Positions 1 through 9,464 of a stretch of DNA of 16,502 nt are shown piece by piece; within the stretch, counting starts at the first letter, position 1; every line of letters starts with the position of its first letter. A program made the translations under genes and the position numbers. The stretch is from Irineochytrium annulatum (lineage: Eukaryota > Chytridiomycota > Chytridiomycetes > Chytridiales > Chytridiaceae): positions 1 through 16,502 of the forward strand of contig JADGJL010000643.1 in assembly GCA_027600665.1 (NCBI GenBank). Reading direction: 5' to 3'. Below the pieces are notes generated by a model. The model was not told the DNA's origin and searched no databases. It saw nothing but the letters and a program-made list of their open reading frames with translations.

Positions 1-294
1 CCCGTAAGCGCTAGAGAAAGAGCCGCTGTAGGGAGGGAAGGGCTCGGGTGGGGCGGTCGGGAGCCCGGGACGTGGATGGGTGGCAGTAGTGGTAGCAGAG
101 ACAGTCTCGTTGGTGAGGGTCTGTCGGGGCGGGGCAGCGTGGGTTCGTCGAGGTCGAGCATACGGCCGGACATATCGGGGAGTAGGATTTCGGACTACAA
201 GGCCGAGTCTTTGAATGATCTGCTGACGTCCCAGCCGGCGGTGAAACTGCGTATGCAGCTGAGCAGGGCGGCGCGGAATGTCGGAGAGCGTTAA
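1..294 (+). CDS. C-terminal part of an unidentified Ser/Gly/Arg-rich protein (5' end outside window)
   Basis: A reading frame is open from the first base of the window to a TAA at 292-294, about 97 codons with no stop. The first two thirds are low-complexity Gly/Ser/Arg and probably disordered. The last ~35 residues look ordered and helical (ISDYKAESLNDLLTSQP, then KLRMQLSRAARNVGER at the C-terminus). The in-frame ATG at 76 is most likely internal, because the frame continues upstream without interruption. No family was recognised, so no function is assigned. The opposite strand is also open here (11-493), but that frame gives Cys/Pro/Arg-rich text typical of an antisense shadow in GC-rich DNA. 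An AATAAA at 580-585 could serve as its poly(A) signal. Exon structure to the left is unknown. Confidence 0.5.
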   Translation, partial: PVSARERAAVGREGLGWGGREPGTWMGGSSGSRDSLVGEGLSGRGSVGSSRSSIRPDISGSRISDYKAESLNDLLTSQPAVKLRMQLSRAARNVGER

Positions 295-701
295 TGTTTC
301 GACGAATGCGACCCGCACGCAGGTCGCAGTGATCAGGGGGCCGCCTTGGGCTGATCTCAGCGCGTGGCGACGATGCAGCAAATGTTAGTGTGCAAGCGCC
401 AGATGCGTCATAAATATACACGAAGCGACGGACGCGCGTCCCATGGGGAAGAAAGAAACCAAAAAGTGAGATCGAAAAACCAGAACATAGCAACCAAAAG
501 AAAAGAAAAAAAACACAAATAAGAATGGAGTAAAAGTGATAATCCCGATGAGGAAAAAAAAAAAAAACAACAACATAGGAATAAAAACGCCATCCACCTG
601 CCTGTCTGCCCCGTTTGCTTATTCAAGTCGGAGCACTGTGAACGTAAATGGATCTGCAAGTGTTTATCACACATTTAAGCTCCCCGGTTGTCACAGCACT
701 T
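295..701. other. AT-rich intergenic spacer with A14 tract
   Basis: No supported gene lies in this stretch. It holds the probable 3' flank of the left-edge gene and the 3' flank of the minus-strand gene that ends at 702, so the two genes converge here. An A14 homopolymer lies at 554-567, within a purine-rich stretch that begins near 470. Open frames in this stretch encode only homopolymeric Phe or Lys text. Confidence 0.6.
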
Positions 702-1017
702 TCATGGTAAGGATGAACGCCATGCGGCGCTGACCAGAATCATGGCGGACAACATGTATGCGAAGTACAGGACAGGGTCCTGAGGGACACGTCGGGGTCG
801 ACGTCGAACGCGCGTGGGCAGATACCCAACGGCGGCGGTGGCGCGGGTCGTGGCGGCACAGAGGGCGAGGAACGACGGCGGGTACGAGGACTTGGAGGGC
901 GGCTGCGGCCGTGTCGCTAGCGTGGCCGACAGCTTGGAGGGTCGCGGCACGAGCTAAACGCCGGCGCCAACAACTGCAACACGCGGGGGATCTCACGGTC
1001 GAATGCGTACTCGCCAT
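702..1017 (-). CDS. Putative small single-pass membrane protein, possibly mitochondrial (two exons)
   Basis: Proposed model: exon 1 at 1017-997 (ATG, 7 codons, MASTHST), intron 996-954 (43 nt, GTGAGA donor, TTTAG acceptor, phase 0), exon 2 at 953-702 ending in TGA; 90 aa. Codons in exon 2 strongly prefer G or C at the third position, as in neighbouring genes. The first ~66 residues contain no Asp or Glu and are rich in Ser, Thr, Ala, Pro and Arg, which is the composition of a mitochondrial targeting presequence. The C-terminus is a hydrophobic segment (VLYFAYMLSAMILVSAAW) long enough to span a membrane. This suggests a small inner-membrane subunit or assembly factor, but no family was recognised, so that is inference. 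The intron is shorter than the others in the window, and fragments of the other two frames also read as protein-like, so the model is tentative. Confidence 0.4.
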
Positions 1018-1246
1018 CGAACGGGAGCACGGTCGCGGTGGAAAAAGAGAAATCAAAGGACAGTTCTCGAATAATATCGACGACGTTAACAGTTTGTTGT
1101 TAGGCTTGGAATGATTACAAAGGTAAACGCGCGTTGGACTGTGTGATCTGGAAAACTATTTGCCACCCAAAGCTCCCCGACCTCGCCCCCAGCTGGTCAA
1201 CCCCCAGCTCCAGCTCCCCTTCCCGCATCCACACCACAGCGCAACC
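1018..1246. promoter_or_regulatory. Shared divergent promoter region between the small membrane-protein gene and ATG8
   Basis: These 229 nt separate two start codons pointing in opposite directions: ATG at 1017 on the minus strand and ATG8's ATG at 1247 on the plus strand. The part just before ATG8 (about 1160-1240) is C-rich and pyrimidine-rich on the plus strand, as in many fungal 5' leaders. No clear TATA box or known operator was seen. The assignment rests on gene orientation and depends on the tentative small gene being real. Confidence 0.4.
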
Positions 1247-2127
<881 letters not shown>

Positions 2128-2829
2128 GCTTGACGCAGTACTTTGGTGGTGGCGGGGTTTGCATTTGCATGTTGACGGATATATATATTGCGCTGGGGTT
2201 CTTTTTTGTTATATTTCTCTTTCAATGCATTCATTTATCTTTGGCACCTAGTTGTTCCCATCGGTACTCTCCCTGACCCTTGACACGAGCACCCATTTGT
2301 ACCGGTTAGCTTCTTGACAGATATGAGAGTATTTGATTGAGCTTTATTGCTTTGCTGGCAACCGATGGGATGGCATGGATGCTTGGTATGGGTAGGCGAA
2401 GGAAGGTTGTGAAGCACAAGTTGTGTCGCATAATAACGATTGGGTTCAAGTTCATTTACCGTGCAAGTTCATTGCGTGAATAGACAAGGTGCGAATGGCA
2501 CTCGAGCACATGGCAGGCAGCTCGTTTAAGCAAAGTTTATTATTTGTAAGGAAGAGTTCCAATCAGGATAAAATCAGCGAAAAGTTGTATGATACCTTCT
2601 CTGCTACCCACCGCTTTGCAACGCAAGGGCAATTTACAAATGAAACCATCAATCACTATCTTTCACTTTGTAACCAAAAATTAAAGGAGCACCACCGACA
2701 AGTAATGCGAAAGAAATCAGCAGCGTCAAGCAAAAGGAAAAATGTACAAAACCTGCGAAAAAAACCTTCGACTATCCCTTTAAATCCTATTACAGCAGCT
2801 ATCTCTTCCACCACGTTATCCCCGCTCCG
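2128..2829. other. AT-rich spacer between the convergent ATG8 and zinc-finger genes
   Basis: This spacer holds the 3' ends of two convergent genes. On the minus strand an AATAAA at 2541-2536 could be the poly(A) signal of the zinc-finger gene, giving a 3' UTR of about 290 nt. A short (AT)n run lies near 2180-2190. On the plus strand an unusual AT-rich open frame runs from ATG 2495 to TAA 2833; it is listed separately with low confidence. Confidence 0.6.
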
Positions 2830-2833
2830 TTAA
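2495..2833 (+). CDS. Possible small orphan ORF, 112 aa, AT-rich and Lys-rich
   Basis: An unspliced frame from ATG 2495 to TAA 2831-2833 encodes 112 aa. The protein text is not low-complexity until its end: for example EKLYDTFSATHRFATQGQF, then a basic stretch with KLKEHHRQVMRKK, then a Ser/Thr/Pro tail. Its codons are AT-rich at the third position, unlike every confident gene in the window. It overlaps by four bases the stop of the convergent zinc-finger gene, and its DNA would be that gene's 3' UTR. No family was recognised. It could be a young or transferred gene, or chance openness in AT-rich DNA; chance is favoured. Confidence 0.2.
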   Translation: MALEHMAGSSFKQSLLFVRKSSNQDKISEKLYDTFSATHRFATQGQFTNETINHYLSLCNQKLKEHHRQVMRKKSAASSKRKNVQNLRKKPSTIPLNPITAAISSTTLSPLR

Positions 2834-4558
2834 CCACACTCCGCCACCCTCCCCTCTGTCAACACATCTCTGCCTCCAGCAACGCCGCCTTCCACCTTCG
2901 CAGCCGTTATCTTCTTCCCTTTCCCCTTGATGTATCCCTTCTTCTTCCCCGCCACCTTCGTCAACTTCGAGACCTTCCCAAGCTCCCCGTTCTCGACCTC
3001 TACGTCCCTCTCATCGCCAATTCTCTTTTCTCCCTCACCTTGTTGTCCCTCTTCCACGCCTTGTTGCCCCTCTTTCACCTCCTGTTGACCCACCCCTTGC
3101 AGCCCCCTCTCCAACAACCTCTGAACCCCTTTCAAGAACGCCACCCTCCACTTCTTATCCGCCATCCCGACGCCCTCCAAATCCTCATCCGTTATGCTCC
3201 CAACCCCACCCTCCTCACGCTGCTCGACCAAACCGCGGATCTGGCGCGCGATGGAGGCCGGCAGGCGAACGCGGCGGGCGACGAGCGTGAGGATGTCGGC
3301 CGGCTTGGGGTCGCGTAGGTAACGGGTGACGGCCGGGGCCCGGTTCGATGGAGGAACCGACTCGGCATTGGAGACGGGTCCGTCGGAGGGCGATGCGGCC
3401 GATGCCGGGGCGTGGGAGAAGCGGCATGCGGGGCCGAACCTGCAGGCGCCGCGGAGGAAGTAATTGCAGGGCCTACTGGTTCGCGGCGACTTGGGTGTCG
3501 ACGGAGTGGGATCGAGGACGGGTTGGACGGTATCGGCGGCGTGGGTGGCGGGAGGAGGACTATCGACGACCTTCTTCGCCTTGACGGGCAGCTTAGCCGG
3601 CGGGAGTTGCGGCGGAGCGGGGGCGGGCTGGGAAGCATCGGAAGGATGAGCGCCGGCTTCGGCCTTAGATTTCTTTGTCCTCTTCATCGTCCCATCCTTC
3701 TTCTTGCTTCCCGCTTTCTTCACCGGGACGGGTGCGGCCTGCATGTCGATACCCTCATCCGTTGGCTGCTGCTGTTCCTTCTCCCCATCATCCTGCTGCC
3801 GCAGCTGCACCGGCATCTCCTCCTCTGCATCGTCCACAGTGTCGTCGACAATCCGCTCGGTCGGCTCCGCGTGCGCATACCGACACCTGTCGCCGAACGA
3901 GCACCCCGAACCAAAGTGGTACCTGCACGGCCGCGTTCTGAGGTTCGAGTTGTTGGCCCTGCGAGGGTGTTGATGCTGCTGCTGCTGGGGCGGGGCGGCG
4001 GGGACAGGGTTGTCGGCCAGCGCTTGGTCGTTCTCGGCGGCGTCCACCACCGGCGGAGCATTAACGGGCGGCCCTGAATACATCGGAAACCTCTGGTCCA
4101 CGTTCCTCGTGAGTCTCGTCCCCGTCGTCGTAACCTCCTCGCCGCCATATCCGCCGGCCTCATACCCTGTGCCGTCGTAACCCACGTGCTGCTCCAAATC
4201 CTCGGGGTGGAGGAACGTGCAGTCCCGACCCCTCGAGCATCCCGACGGCCGCCAGGCGAATCGACAGCGGACCACCTTGTACCTGGGCGGGCCTTCCATT
4301 ATCATCTGGGCAGGTGCGGATCGCAAATCGCTGAAACTTCGCTTCTGACGAGGACGTCCGCCTGTGCAGTATATTTGCCTCATATTTTGCCCGATATACA
4401 CGTTGATTGACGTCCTTCGACCGTCGCCCTCGACGCTATCAGATACCCGAAGGGCTATCATTTCCGCGTACTTCTGGCCCTCAGCCGGAATCCTTTTCGG
4501 TTGCCTCGCACGTTGACCCCTCACCGGTTTGTGAGGGACCTGGTCGATGATGGGAAGC
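2830..4558 (-). CDS. CCCH-type zinc-finger protein with three fingers and a SAM-like C-terminal segment (5' exon uncertain)
   Basis: The frame is open from 4558 to TAA at 2832-2830. Three CCCH fingers are visible: C-x8-C-x5-C-x3-H at about 4266-4207, C-x7-C-x5-C-x3-H at about 3927-3871, and C-x7-C-x5-C-x3-H at about 3468-3412. Such fingers usually bind single-stranded RNA, so a role in mRNA metabolism is likely by family. Linkers are disordered, with a Gln/His run near 3985 and Lys-rich patches. About 3295-3110 encodes a helical segment ending WRVAFLKGVQRLLERGL that resembles a SAM domain. GQQ-rich repeats and a Lys/Gly-rich tail follow. The start is unresolved. At 4558 the frame meets an intron-like acceptor (branch-like CTAA, then cctcctgcccag). 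A two-base-phase exon at 4737-4730 (ATG GCT AG, weak donor gttgtg) would join in frame and give 578 aa. Otherwise the first in-frame ATG is at 4461. Confidence 0.85.
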
Positions 4559-4945
4559 CTGGGCAGGAGGTTTTAGTCACTCTCTGGCGAACTGGTCGAC
4601 GACCACACGCCGCTGCGCTGTCCTGGCGGTTGTGGGGCACGCCAACGGGCGGGTTTGCACCTCTTTGTAGCAGCAATTAAACTTTAAGCACAAATCGTTT
4701 TCACGAAGAAACTTGTCTGTGTTCACAACCTAGCCATCTACTGCGATGCAACCAACGTGAGCCGACTACATTAATATAACAAGACAGGAGAGGAGGTGTG
4801 TTGGACGGCAATACCGTAGTATGCACGAAGTACAACACTAAAAGAAACACAAAACTGTGCAGAGTACTGAATACAACGCCATGTGATGACTCGACAAAAC
4901 ACAACGACATAGAACTAAGGTTATAAATCTGTCCAATTAGAAGCC
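4559..4945. other. Spacer: 5' region or intron of the CCCH gene, and 3' flank of the next gene
   Basis: On the minus strand, 4729-4559 is probably the first intron of the zinc-finger gene if the small exon at 4737-4730 is real; otherwise it is 5' leader or promoter. The rest, about 4738-4945, is AT-rich and holds the promoter of that gene and the 3' flank of the large gene that stops at 4946. No other coding region is supported. Confidence 0.5.
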
Positions 4946-7900
4946 TTACTCCGCAGCTGGTGCCATCCCAGATGCGCTCCTAATCCCCGGGTCTCCCGCC
5001 CTGAAGTCGAACATCTCCATCTCCGGTGGCGCCGAAAACGGCCTCGCCCTCCTCTTGACGAGCCCGGACCTCCGCCGACTCAGGGATCCGTGCCGAGGCG
5101 ACGACATGGTGTAAGGAGTGGAAGTCGGCGGCGGCTCGTCGTCAATATTGAGCCGGTCCCCGCTGTCGTCGTCCTCAAAGTCCGAGTCCGAGTTCCTCGG
5201 CATGGTGTGGCGCTCGAAATTGGTTCCCCTAGAATAAGAAAGCCATCGGTCACTTCAAGCCCAAGGAGCATAGCATAGATATATATAAGCAGACTCACCA
5301 CTCGCCACCCGGAACGACACCATGCGGCAGTACGAAGCCGCCTTTGAACGGCACTGCGTTTTGACCGGGCCAACTTGTCTTCGTCCGTGGCCTCGAGCTA
5401 GCTCTCTTCAGAGCCGGCACGATCTTCCGCCCGGTCGTCCCCGTCCCCGGTCCCGGGACTGCTGCCCGCCCGGACGGCCCCGGACTGTCCGGTCTAGGCG
5501 ACAACGCCTCCGCACTTGCTTCGCCTGTTTCCTCCCTCCCCAATCCCACAGGGGACGCCACCCGTCCCCAGTAACTCCTCAACCACTCTGTGCTCCGACT
5601 CCGGCCAACGCGGCCCAACGTAATCCTTGGGGGCCCCGCACCGCCCTCGCCCTCCTCGTCAGCGTCCCGCTCATCTGACCCCCTCGCCTCAACCCCAGAT
5701 TCCTCCCCGCCGTTGGCCGCAACGTCACCAACGGCGGCGGATCCGCCGGCGCGCCTAAGCCCGCGCACGCCCTTCCAACGCCCGACGCCAGCGCCGAGTG
5801 CCGCCGCCCGCCGTCGTGGCGCAGGCTCCGATGGACTCCCGTCAGCGCTGCCGCCCGTGCTAGCGCCGTCCGCATCCTCCCCAGCGCCGGCTGTATGTGC
5901 AACATCCGCGCCATCTACATCTGTCGAACCACGCGCGCGCGTCCGGCCCCGCCGCCACGTGAAGGCGAGCGCCGCTGTAGCACGTGGTGTGGTCGGCTGC
6001 GCCGTCGTGGGCGTCGGTGGCGGGCTGGGGGGTCGCGTTGCGTTAATGTTGATGCTGTCGGAGCCGTCCAGCGGCGTCGGAGGCGGGAGGTCGAGAAGGA
6101 CGGGCGTATGATTTGGCTCGTCGGCCGAATATGAGTCTCGGTCGTCCAACACAAGGTCCTCGGGGCCATCGACGATGTCGACGGGCGGCGGTGGCAACCC
6201 AACGACCGCAATGTCGGCCTCCTGGTCCTCCTCGTCGTCGTCGTCCGTCAAAGCGTTGAGAGAGTAAAGAGATGCGGGAATGGGCGGTGGCAAGGACGGA
6301 GGGGAGGGCGTCCCGTCCACAACTGGCTCAATGTCGTCCTGTCCGTAGTCGTCGTCATCGCTATCGGACTTCAACGGGACGCGGAATGTCGGCAGCGGGC
6401 TCGATATCGGGATGGGCGCCGACGCCGGGAGGCTGCGTGCACGGACGCCGTCGCGGTCGTCATATGTGTCGATCGCGTCAAGGAAAATCATCCTGCCCTG
6501 AGGCACCGGTATCGGCACGACGTCCCGCGGCGGCGATCCCGACACGACGACGGCTGCCGAGTAGGATGAGGAGACAGTGGATAGTAGGAGATTGCTGGTT
6601 GAAGCGGACGCGCTGACGTTAGTGACGGAACGGCGCATAGAAAGCTTCGGCAGGACAAGGAGGCGGGACAAAGAGCGCCGTGTCATCTTCGCTGGCGGAT
6701 GTTGCTCGTCCACCAAGATCGGGTCGTCGTATGGCAGCGGGGACTGCGACTGGAACGGTGATGTCGGCGATGCCGGTGATGTTGCGACCGGCGACGAGGG
6801 TGCGACAGCTGTTGGAGCGGCCGGCGGGGCAGGGGATGATCGCGAGAAGAGGTAGGAGGCAATGGACGACACGGGTGATTTTCGAGTGTCGGCACTGGGG
6901 TTGGAGGTGGTGAAATAGCTCGAGCCGCTGTCCTCGTTCGCGCCGGGTGTTGGTGGCCGGGAGCCCGCGGAGGGCAGCGCGGGACCTCCGTGAGGCTGCA
7001 TCGGCGTAGCGGCGGCATCCTCATACAAGGTCGTGGAGGTCAGGAGAGGCTGCAGGATGCGGAACTTGCTGAGGATGGAAGTGGGTGCTTCGGGTGCTGC
7101 TGGTGTCGGCACCGTCTGGGCTGCTGAGAGAGAAGTTCGGGACACAACATCTTCCGTCGGTTGCGGCGTCGGAGGAGGAGGCGGCCTCGCGGCGTAGAGC
7201 GATATCGCAGGCATAAGCGACGAAAGCTTTGTGAGCACGCTTGTGCTGCTGGTGGCAGGCTGATCCGGGCCGGGCGCTCCACCCGTATCCGCTCGGCCAA
7301 TGGCTGCTCCACGGCGCTCCTCCGCCATTGCCGTCCGCTTGTCGTCCACACTCTTGCTCCTGGTCATCCTCCGGACAGCATGCGGCCACCGAGAGCCGCT
7401 GGACGCAGGGGCCGGTACCATATCGCCGTGGTGGTCCTTCCGCTTCCCCTTCTTCCGGTCCATTGATAACGACGTCGCGGCCTTGCGGCACGGCCCATCA
7501 ACGCGATCGCTGGGACCGGACGACAGGCCGGGGCCCAGAGACCAGGAGGAGGTGGATGGGTGGCCGTCCGCGTGGTGCGGCTCGATTGCCGGCTCCAGGA
7601 ACACAACGGTCATCGGAGGTGGAGCCAGGGCCGGACGCCCTTTCACTGGGGTCTCGGGAGGGGTTTTGGGGAGGTCGCTGGCGGCGACGCCGATTGAGAA
7701 GTCCCGGATGTCGGCGGAGGTGAGCGGATGCAGGTCAATTTGTAACACGCCCTTGCAAAGCCGCAGGGCTCCGTTCTCACACCCTGAGCGCGGCCCGGCC
7801 GATAACACCGGCCTGCACGGTATTCCTGGTCAGGAAGAGCTTCTGGTGCGGCAGCGTCCGACTCGTCGCCGTTGCGGGGCAATTCTCGGACTGGCTGCTG

Positions 7901-7971
7901 CTTACTTCTGGCGCAGCCGTGGATCCAGCCGATCGCCGACGCACTCGTTTATCGCGCTTGTGTCTTGCCAT
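4946..7971 (-). CDS. Large unrecognised protein, mostly disordered, Pro/Ser/Asp-rich (three-exon model, 941 aa)
   Basis: The 3' splice pair is firm: exon 7775-5299, intron 5298-5229 (70 nt, GTGAGT donor, TTCTAG acceptor), last exon 5228-4946 ending in TAA. It joins PGGEW to GTNFERH in frame. The 5' model is tentative: ATG 7971, exon to 7906 (basic MARHKRDKRVRRR), donor GTAAGC, acceptor GTGTGAG at 7776, phase 0. An alternative in-frame ATG lies at 7986. Near the N-terminus RLCKGVLQIDLHPLTSADIR looks folded. The rest is low complexity: poly-Pro, Ser/Ala tracts and acidic runs such as SDSDDDDY and DDDDEEDQEAD. Two copies of a hydrophobic motif, TSVLTKLSSLMPAISLY (about 7244-7194) and TSILSKFRILQPLLTSTTLY (about 7082-7023), sit in the disorder. 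No transmembrane segment or known domain was recognised. It may be a scaffold or signalling protein, but that is a guess from composition. Confidence 0.75.
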
Positions 7972-8098
7972 TATCCAATAGCACATTTCTGCGAGGAAGA
8001 CAAAGCACAGAAGAGAAAGGATAAATTGTTTTCGGAGCGCGGTGAGAAGTATACGAAAGCTCGCTGCCCGCCAGCAGCTTATCGGTCATCATCGACAA

Positions 8099-9106
8099 TC
8101 ACCACCCGGAGTCCCTCGAGCCCTTCACATTCTCCTTCCACTGCACTGCGCTCCTCAACATGTCCTTTGTCACGGGCAGGAGCCTCGTCATCTCGGCCCA
8201 CCCATCCATGGTGACCTTCCTGACGTCTTTGGCGGTCCTAATCCGCTGCCGTCGGAGCTCCTCAAGGTCCTGAAGCAGCTCCTCATCCGTCCACTCGTGC
8301 TCGCGCGCGATGGCCCGCATGATGTCGCCCACGGGCGTTCCGTCGGGAATCTCGGGTTCCGCTTAACAGTTTTCGACAGCGTGTTAGAAAAACAGGCCAA
8401 GAGCAGAGAAGTTTGAAGCGTGCTTACGGATCTCCATGCTCTCCGACTGCAAGCCCCCAATGGCATCCGACGGCCTCCTCCTCAACCCCGCACCAGCATT
8501 CAAGCTCTGCTTCGACGCGTGGTCACCCGCGTTCTTCACCAGCGCACCATTGCCGGCGGAGATGCTAGCCCTTCGTGCCGCCTCCTTTTTCTTCTCGGCT
8601 ATCCGGGCCTCCCTCTCTAACCTGGCGTCCTCCTCCAAATCCTCCAGCGCAACGCTGGCCATGCTAAGCGCGATGCTGGAGCCGAGTGAGCCGTAGATGT
8701 TGCCGCGCTGCTCGACGAGTCGCACGCCGATCGGCTCGTCGTCATCGTCGTCGTTCTTGTCTTCGTTTTCAATACCTTTGGAGAGGGTGAGCAAGCTGGC
8801 GTTTCTGCCGGCGATGGCGGGCACGTCGACGGAATTGACGGCCGCGGACGACGTTCGCCGCGACGCGATCCCCGCCTGCTGGTGTGGTTGTTGCTGCTCG
8901 GCAGGTTTGGACACCGCAGCGGCGGCTTGGGCGACGGGCACCCTAGGGCTGATGGCGGACGCAAGGGCCGACGTGGCGGCTGGTTCGGACGTGGAGTCCA
9001 ATGCTGACGTGTCCTGTTGCTCCGCCACCTCATCCTCGTCGTCGTCATCGCCGTATCGCCCCCGCGAGAGCGCGATGGATCCACCACGGAGGCCGTAGAT
9101 GCGCAT
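8099..9106 (-). CDS. Unrecognised 313-aa protein with duplicated IYG...SIALS motif and helical C-terminal domain
   Basis: Exon 1 is 9106-8428, intron 8427-8362 (66 nt, GTAAGC donor, TTAAG acceptor), exon 2 is 8361-8099 ending in TGA. The motif IYGLRGGSIALS at residues 3-14 recurs as IYGSLGSSIALS at 137-148. Each copy has an acidic run close by (DDDDEDE after the first, DDDDDE before the second). Residues 155-180 (EDLEEDARLEREARIAEKKK) form a likely coiled coil. Residues about 247-300 form a charged helical domain containing WTDEELLQDLEELRRQRI and DGWAEMTRLLPVTKDMLRSA. No signal peptide or membrane span is seen, so it is probably soluble. ATG 9106 was chosen because the upstream in-frame extension is basic, Cys-rich, poorly protein-like and lacks an ATG. 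A pyrimidine-rich stretch and CAG just upstream leave room for a 5' UTR intron. No family was recognised. Confidence 0.75.
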
Positions 9107-9464
9107 GTTTTTCTGCTGACCAAGGTCGGAAAGCTTACGTGATGTGCGATTGGGGTGTTTGGAACCGCAACCGCATTCTGCTCGATTGAGGCGCACGGCC
9201 GAGGCTCCGCACTCCCAACGGTGGACTCGTCCCAATCACGGACGGGGCGGCCCCAGGTCTAGATCGGATCGAATCGGGGAGTTGCTAAAGAATCGCGTAA
9301 GCGCTGTTGACCGTACTGACACCTTTGCAAATAACGTCATTGAACTTATAAAGGAATGTTTTCAAGTAGAAAAAGCGTTATACAGGGGAATAATAGGATG
9401 GGAATCTTTCGCACAATAATACCAAGGTTTGTGTTCACGCGTCCCTCTCTTTTACCACCTGCAT
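9107..9464. other. Spacer: promoter of the 313-aa gene and 3' flank of UAP1
   Basis: The left part (about 9107-9290) is GC-rich and is the likely 5' leader and promoter of the minus-strand gene starting at 9106. The right part (about 9290-9464) is AT-rich and is the 3' flank of UAP1. A plus-strand frame runs through to TAA at 9417-9419 with a protein-like tail, but lacks an ATG in a credible position; it is treated as chance. Confidence 0.5.

Noticed and set aside
11..493. Long minus-strand open frame opposite the left-edge gene
   Set aside because: Cys/Pro/His/Arg-rich text without domains, starting at the edge of an A-rich spacer; it reads as the antisense shadow of the plus-strand C-terminus.
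545..570. A14 tract as a retroposon tail
   Set aside because: No target-site duplication and no retroposon body next to it; homopolymer A runs also occur at 11198-11209 and near 16225-16290.
3412..4077. 221-aa plus-strand frame over the zinc-finger gene
   Set aside because: Leu/Arg-rich antisense shadow; the minus strand carries three intact CCCH fingers over the same bases.
7300..8214. 304-aa plus-strand frame over the large gene's 5' end
   Set aside because: Antisense to a frame with consistent codon bias and a confirmed splice downstream; text is Arg/Ser/Pro-rich shadow and it crosses two minus-strand genes.
9230..9300. Possible tRNA-like stretch (ggatcgaatcgg)
   Set aside because: It resembles a T-arm core only loosely; no acceptor stem pairing or anticodon arm could be found.
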